A stretch of DNA of 64,000 nt from DT-110 sp030148525. Its GTDB lineage: Bacteria; Bacteroidota; Bacteroidia; Chitinophagales; Saprospiraceae. The notes under the pieces were generated by a model, which saw only the letters and a list, made by a program, of their open reading frames with translations, was not told where the DNA came from and did not search any database. Made by a program: the position numbers and the translations under genes. Below, piece after piece: positions 59,869 through 64,000 of this stretch; position 1 is the stretch's first letter; the number at the start of each line of letters is the position of its first letter. The DNA lies in contig OZ245751.1 of the NCBI GenBank assembly GCA_965227445.1, positions 4,216,001 to 4,280,000 of the forward strand. Direction: 5' to 3'.

Positions 59869-60222
59869 ATGAAAAAGTTACTCGCTTTTCTTTGCATTTC
59901 TTCCATGATCATTGCCTGTGGTGGCGGTGGTGATGATACGACGAATACGTCATCTGATTCATCGGACTCCACTTCGGAGCCTGTTGCCGCAGCAGATGGT
60001 GAAAAAATTTACAAGCAGTACTGTGTTACTTGTCACGGATTGTACGGAGACATGGGCGCCAGCGGGGCTGCCAACCTGACCGAATCCACCCTTTCCGTTG
60101 AGGAGCGCATACCGGTGATCACGAATGGCCGCAATACCATGACTGGTTTTAAAGCACTGCTCAATGAAGAAAAGATCAAGGCCGTGGCTGAGTACACCAT
60201 GACGCTCAGCGAAGAACAGTAA
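59869..60222 (+). CDS. Lipoprotein cytochrome c
   Basis: 117 residues with a lipobox (SSMIIAC, lipidated Cys17), an acidic Ser/Thr/Asp-rich linker (DDTTNTSSDSSDSTSE) and a small monoheme cytochrome c domain: heme attachment CVTCH at 52-56 and the axial Met91 (RNTMTGF). It is an outer or inner membrane-anchored electron carrier facing the periplasm. No oxidase gene lies nearby, so its partner is unknown. The next gene starts 49 bp downstream and may be co-transcribed. Confidence 0.9.
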   Translation: MKKLLAFLCISSMIIACGGGGDDTTNTSSDSSDSTSEPVAAADGEKIYKQYCVTCHGLYGDMGASGAANLTESTLSVEERIPVITNGRNTMTGFKALLNEEKIKAVAEYTMTLSEEQ

Positions 60223-60271
60223 ATTACCGGTCAGGACACCCTGGCCTGTTGCCAATAGCCACAACCACTAT

Positions 60272-61324
60272 ATGCCTACCACGAACTGCCATACCCCTAT
60301 CTTGATAAGCGGTGCTACCGGCCTGGTTGGTTCGTATTTAATCCGGTTCCTCTTTCAACAAGGATACCGGAATATTCGGGCAATGCGTCGATCGACCAGT
60401 GATCTTTCTTTAGTTGGCAACGCCGCTCAGGACGTAGAGTGGGTAGAAGGTGATGTGCTCGATCCCCTCTTTTTGGAGGATGCTATGCAGGGCGTTTCCA
60501 TTGTTTTTCACTGTGCAGCCCTTGTTTCCTTTGAAGCCCGCCTGGCTCCGGCTCTATTTCGCACGAATGTAGAAGGAACGGCTAACATGGTCAACGCTGC
60601 CCTGGAAGCGGGTATTGATCAATTCATTCACGTGAGTTCAGTCGCCGCTCTGGGCCGGAGTCGCAATAAGCAGACCATTACCGAAGAAACGCCCTGGGAA
60701 CGCAGCCCCTGGCTGACCAACTACGCCATCAGCAAATTCCAGGGAGAGCAGGAAGTCTGGCGTGGTGAAGCCGAGGGTCTTTCGGTTTCTATACTAAACC
60801 CTTCCATTATTTTGGGCGGTGGAGATTGGGAGCGGGGGCCGTCCCGTTTTTTCCCACTCATAGGCAAGGGTTGGCGCTTGTACCCCATGGGTAATAGTGG
60901 TTTTGTTGATGTTCGGGATGTGGTGCACCTGTTGGTGCTGCTTATGGAGGAACACAAAACCGGCAGGCGTTACATTGCCAACGCAGGCCACCTGAGTTAT
61001 CGGGCATTTTTCGCACAAATTGCCCGACAACTGGAACAACGGCCACCGGATATTCCGGTACGCCCGTGGATGTCGGGCATCGCCTGGCGCCTGTCCTCCC
61101 TTTTTACAAGACTTTCCGGCCGCAGGCCCTTTTTAACCAGGGAAACAGCTCGCCAATCGGGACGTACGTGTTATTATGACAACAGCCGTTCACTGGAAGA
61201 ACTGGCTTTTTCTTATCGACCTCTGGCCGAAACGATAATGGAGACAGCAGCTCTCTATCAGCAATTCCGACAACCATCCCCATCCTCTCCTGCCCTCTCC
61301 CTTCCCTTTGAACCTCAGGCCTAA
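60272..61324 (+). CDS. NAD(P)-dependent epimerase/dehydratase-like protein (extended SDR)
   Basis: 350 residues. The dinucleotide loop is SGATGLVGSYLI (GxxGxxG, residues 14-20) and the catalytic pair is Tyr151-x3-Lys155 in NYAISKFQGE, with HVSSVAALGR before it. Extended SDRs epimerise or reduce sugar nucleotides or carry out related dehydrogenations. The C-terminal half has PSIILGGGDWERGPSRFF, common in the WcaG/flavonol reductase-like group. The substrate cannot be assigned. Confidence 0.85.
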   Translation: MPTTNCHTPILISGATGLVGSYLIRFLFQQGYRNIRAMRRSTSDLSLVGNAAQDVEWVEGDVLDPLFLEDAMQGVSIVFHCAALVSFEARLAPALFRTNVEGTANMVNAALEAGIDQFIHVSSVAALGRSRNKQTITEETPWERSPWLTNYAISKFQGEQEVWRGEAEGLSVSILNPSIILGGGDWERGPSRFFPLIGKGWRLYPMGNSGFVDVRDVVHLLVLLMEEHKTGRRYIANAGHLSYRAFFAQIARQLEQRPPDIPVRPWMSGIAWRLSSLFTRLSGRRPFLTRETARQSGRTCYYDNSRSLEELAFSYRPLAETIMETAALYQQFRQPSPSSPALSLPFEPQA

Positions 61325-61400
61325 AACTATACGGTCTTCTTTTCTGTTTGTTTGACAATAGATTTTTAACGGAGTACAACGTATATTCCATTCATTGCGA

Positions 61401-63797
61401 ATGAGTTCTAGTCACATGGAGAAGACATCTATATCCGGGATTCGCTTCAACCCCCCGGACCTGTCAGATGGGGGTAAAAAGCTACACCAGGAAATTGGAA
61501 TTGGTAAAGTTCCCTTTCCCACCTACTTAAGTTTTCGGCCTCTGATCAACCAGATGACAAAAACGGCCCGGGAGAAAAACCTTTTTGAGTTCGTCACGGA
61601 AGGGGAGTCCGTCCTGAAGCGACTAAATGAAATGCCCGAACTGATGGGGCCCGTTACCGATCCCAACCTCCTAAATGAAAACCGCCCGCTCGTTAATTTT
61701 TTGATCAATTCGGTGTTACCCCCCGTTTCCCAGGATCACACCCTCGCCAAGCTGTCGATCCCTTTTCAGCTAAATGCCTTTTACATGACTCCGGCCTTGC
61801 AGGAGCTGAACGACAATCACAATGTCCAGTACGAGATCAACCGCGACCCGCAACTTATGTATTGTGCCACCCTGGTGGGCGCCTGTGTGTTGGTCCTGAA
61901 TCGCTTCTACGGGCAAAATATAGATATTGAACCTCCCTTTTCCATCTCGGTCACTTATCCTGAAAGTAAGATTCAACGGTTCTTCAAGTTGAAAATGGAT
62001 ACCTCATTCGTTGATATCAAGGCCACCAAACCGCTAAAACCCCTATCGCAGGATGATATCAATAACCTGCTCAGTAACATCTACGATACAGATCTTTGGC
62101 TGAGGGCCATGCCGGCTGATCACTTCGAATTCCATGGTTTCACCATTAACTCCATGCTCGAGATTACGGAAGAGGAAGCCCTTTCCCGCATCAAGCAACA
62201 ATTACTGCGCAAGGAGGCCATAGTCAACCAACGCAACATAGAGACGCTGGAGGGTTTGCTGCAGACGTTCTTTAAAATGAAGGATCTTCGCCTTGGCCTG
62301 ACCGCAATTGATTACCCGATCGAAAACACGGTCGCCCATAAGTACAAGATTCGATTTGACTTCCTGGCCGAAGAGATGGACCAATTGCTGGGGGCAGCCA
62401 ACCAAAATTCCATCTACGAAAAAGCCTGTCGGTACCGGGAGGTTTTACTGATTGAAGATCTTAAAACCCTGGCTCAGCCCACACCTATCGAAGAGGGGTT
62501 ACTGGATCAGGGTATTCGGTCCATCATCGTTGCTCCTTTGTTCAATAAACACGATCAGGTGATTGGCTTGCTGGAGATTGGTTCTCCCCGGCCTTATGCC
62601 ATGCACAGTTTTGTCGAACTCAGGTTTAAAGATTTGCTGAGCCTGTTCAGTATGGCCGTGGAAAGAAGCAGAAAAGAAATAGATAACCAGGTCGAAGCCA
62701 TCATCCGGGAACAATTTACGGATGTTCATCCGAGCCTCGAATGGCGTTTCATCGAGGCCTCCTATAATTTAATGGAAAAACGGGAGGCCAATGATGGTAT
62801 GGGGAGTATGGAACCCATTGTTTTTTCGGATGTCCATCCCCTATATGGTCAGGCGGATATTGTCAACTCTTCCAATATTCGCAACAAGGCTATTCAGGAT
62901 GATTTGATTGACAACCTGGAGAGAGTCAAATCCCTGCTGAATCGTTGTGGGGAAACCACCCCCTTCCCCTTGCTGCACCAGTATCATATGCAGGTGGAAA
63001 AGGCCATTGAAGAAATTTCGAATGAATTCAATTCCAACGACGACTCGCGAATAGTCGACTTATTGCACTTCCGGATTCATCCGTTATTGCGACATATTCG
63101 AACGGATTTCCCGGAAGTAGCCAGCATTATTTCCGGGTATTTTGATGGATTAGACCCCGATTTAGAGGTCGTTTACCTGCGCCGGAAACGATACGAAGAT
63201 TCCGTCGATATGATCAACGATGCCATCTCACAGTACCTCGAAAAAGAGCAGAAAAAAAGTCAACAGGTACTCCCCCACTACTTTACCAAATATAAAACCG
63301 ACGGTATTGAGTACACCCAATACATTGGGCAATCCATGCTTCAATCCGGCTCATTTTGTGCATTGCATCTGCAAAACTTTCGGCTGTGGCAATTGATCGA
63401 CATGTGCAAGATCACAAAACTGGTCCACGAAAAGCAGGAAGAATTACCCGTATCACTAACCACCGCCCAATTGATTTTCGCTTACGCCTCCACCCTGAGT
63501 ATCCGTTTCCGGCAGGATGAGAAGCAATTCGACGTAGACGGAGCCTATAATGTGCGTTATGAGATCCTGAAAAAGCGTATCGACAAGGCGACGACGGAGG
63601 AAACCAATGAGCGTATTACCCAGCCGGGCAAAATCGCTATTGTCTATCTGCAGGACAAGGATCGTCAGGAATACCTGGAATATCTGGAGTACCTAAAGCA
63701 CGATGGCCTCATCGAACCCGAAATTGAAGATCTGAAAATTGGGCGGCTGCAGGGAGTTCAAGGCTTAAAAGCACTGCGAGTTACCGTAAAAATCTAG
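61401..63797 (+). CDS. Large GAF-domain protein of unknown function
   Basis: 798 residues from the ATG at 61401; a TTG two codons earlier is an alternative. A GAF-like unit lies at about 320-420 (YEKACRYREVLLIEDLKTLAQ...SIIVAPLFNKHDQVIGLLEIGSPRP). The N-terminal part has no recognisable fold. No kinase, cyclase or DNA-binding module follows, so the output is unknown. Such soluble GAF proteins of about 800 residues occur in Bacteroidota. It is convergent with the Pycsar-effector-like gene: the two stop codons are 7 bp apart. Confidence 0.72.
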   Translation: MSSSHMEKTSISGIRFNPPDLSDGGKKLHQEIGIGKVPFPTYLSFRPLINQMTKTAREKNLFEFVTEGESVLKRLNEMPELMGPVTDPNLLNENRPLVNFLINSVLPPVSQDHTLAKLSIPFQLNAFYMTPALQELNDNHNVQYEINRDPQLMYCATLVGACVLVLNRFYGQNIDIEPPFSISVTYPESKIQRFFKLKMDTSFVDIKATKPLKPLSQDDINNLLSNIYDTDLWLRAMPADHFEFHGFTINSMLEITEEEALSRIKQQLLRKEAIVNQRNIETLEGLLQTFFKMKDLRLGLTAIDYPIENTVAHKYKIRFDFLAEEMDQLLGAANQNSIYEKACRYREVLLIEDLKTLAQPTPIEEGLLDQGIRSIIVAPLFNKHDQVIGLLEIGSPRPYAMHSFVELRFKDLLSLFSMAVERSRKEIDNQVEAIIREQFTDVHPSLEWRFIEASYNLMEKREANDGMGSMEPIVFSDVHPLYGQADIVNSSNIRNKAIQDDLIDNLERVKSLLNRCGETTPFPLLHQYHMQVEKAIEEISNEFNSNDDSRIVDLLHFRIHPLLRHIRTDFPEVASIISGYFDGLDPDLEVVYLRRKRYEDSVDMINDAISQYLEKEQKKSQQVLPHYFTKYKTDGIEYTQYIGQSMLQSGSFCALHLQNFRLWQLIDMCKITKLVHEKQEELPVSLTTAQLIFAYASTLSIRFRQDEKQFDVDGAYNVRYEILKKRIDKATTEETNERITQPGKIAIVYLQDKDRQEYLEYLEYLKHDGLIEPEIEDLKIGRLQGVQGLKALRVTVKI

Positions 63798-63804
63798 ACG
63801 CCCC

Positions 63805-64000
63805 TCATCCCAGGTTGGGATTAGCCGAAAAATATGCCCCCAGAAAACCCAGCACGGTGATTACTACCCCCAGCATGAATACGGTATAACATATACGTAG
63901 TTGAGTGTACTTACGTCCCAGGCTTTTACCCAAAAAATAGAGATCGCGCATTATTGAGTCTTCCAGGAATTCTTCCTCATCCAGTATTTGCCGAATGCCT
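63805..64000 (-). CDS. C-terminus of a Pycsar-effector-like membrane protein (partial, 5' end outside window)
   Basis: The last 64 residues are visible in the minus strand: IRQILDEEEFLEDSIMRDLY, then FLGKSLGRKYTQLRICYTVF and a closing hydrophobic helix (MLGVVITVLGFLGAYF) before ANPNLG and the stop. This matches the ending of Pycsar-system effector (PycTM/DUF5706-like) proteins, which have xMxRDLYxLGxxLGxKYxxLRxxYxxF followed by a membrane helix. In Bacteroidota this domain is often joined to an N-terminal HD domain. Whether that is so here, and whether a cyclase gene lies next to it, cannot be seen. Confidence 0.72.
   Translation of the reverse strand, partial: GIRQILDEEEFLEDSIMRDLYFLGKSLGRKYTQLRICYTVFMLGVVITVLGFLGAYFSANPNLG

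Overview
The window looks like a chromosomal piece of a Bacteroidota genome, most plausibly a marine Lewinella/Saprospiria-type bacterium (inference). The support is a type IX secretion (T9SS) C-terminal sorting domain, a LytTR response regulator beside a TPR histidine kinase, TTTG-N19-TAnnTTTG promoters, start codons without clear Shine-Dalgarno sequences, DUF6089, DUF6702 and DUF4097 proteins, and many short tandem repeats between genes. No tRNA, rRNA, CRISPR array or intact transposase gene was seen.

Layout. 1-7041: 3' end of a large AAA+ ATPase gene that runs into 55 perfect copies of a 7-bp repeat, then a YceI / outer-membrane barrel / YceI operon, a DUF6702 gene and an M1 peptidase. 7136-13540: a tight minus-strand operon (NBD-less ABC membrane protein, sulfotransferase, double-domain sulfotransferase, GT4 glycosyltransferase) between two long composite direct repeats. 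13560-25860: aldo/keto reductase, a SulP transporter convergent with PEP carboxylase, FMN oxidoreductase, NTF2-like proteins, VOC protein, RluF, RhlE and small membrane proteins. 26082-35591: a sulfane-sulfur region with two YeeE/YedE half-transporters, thioredoxin, a cysteine-dioxygenase-like/methyltransferase fusion, two tandem persulfide-dioxygenase/rhodanese proteins, a SulP permease and a free rhodanese. Palindromes of the form GTGA-N6-TCAC recur in its intergenic regions, and a second motif sits just upstream of three of its genes. 35927-47451: Lrp regulator, DUF6089 barrel, MsrA/MsrB, DUF2007, a uracil-DNA-glycosylase-like protein, a metallophosphatase/Omp85 fusion with an AstE-like hydrolase, and an ECF sigma / anti-sigma-like / DUF4097 unit. 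47635-64000: S9 peptidase, sulfotransferase, geranylgeranyl-reductase-type flavoprotein, T9SS tail-fibre protein, TPR kinase and LytTR regulator, SPFH protein, lipoprotein cytochrome c, SDR, a large GAF protein and, at the edge, the C-terminus of a Pycsar-effector-like membrane protein.

Non-coding structure is unusually rich: 7/8-bp tandem arrays of many unrelated units, a five-copy compound palindrome, hairpins sharing a TAAC loop, a MITE-like insertion, and a scattered word TTTT(N)GCGAAAGC. The sulfur region reads as one functional module for taking up, carrying and oxidising sulfane sulfur, probably under a Crp/Fnr-type regulator encoded elsewhere.
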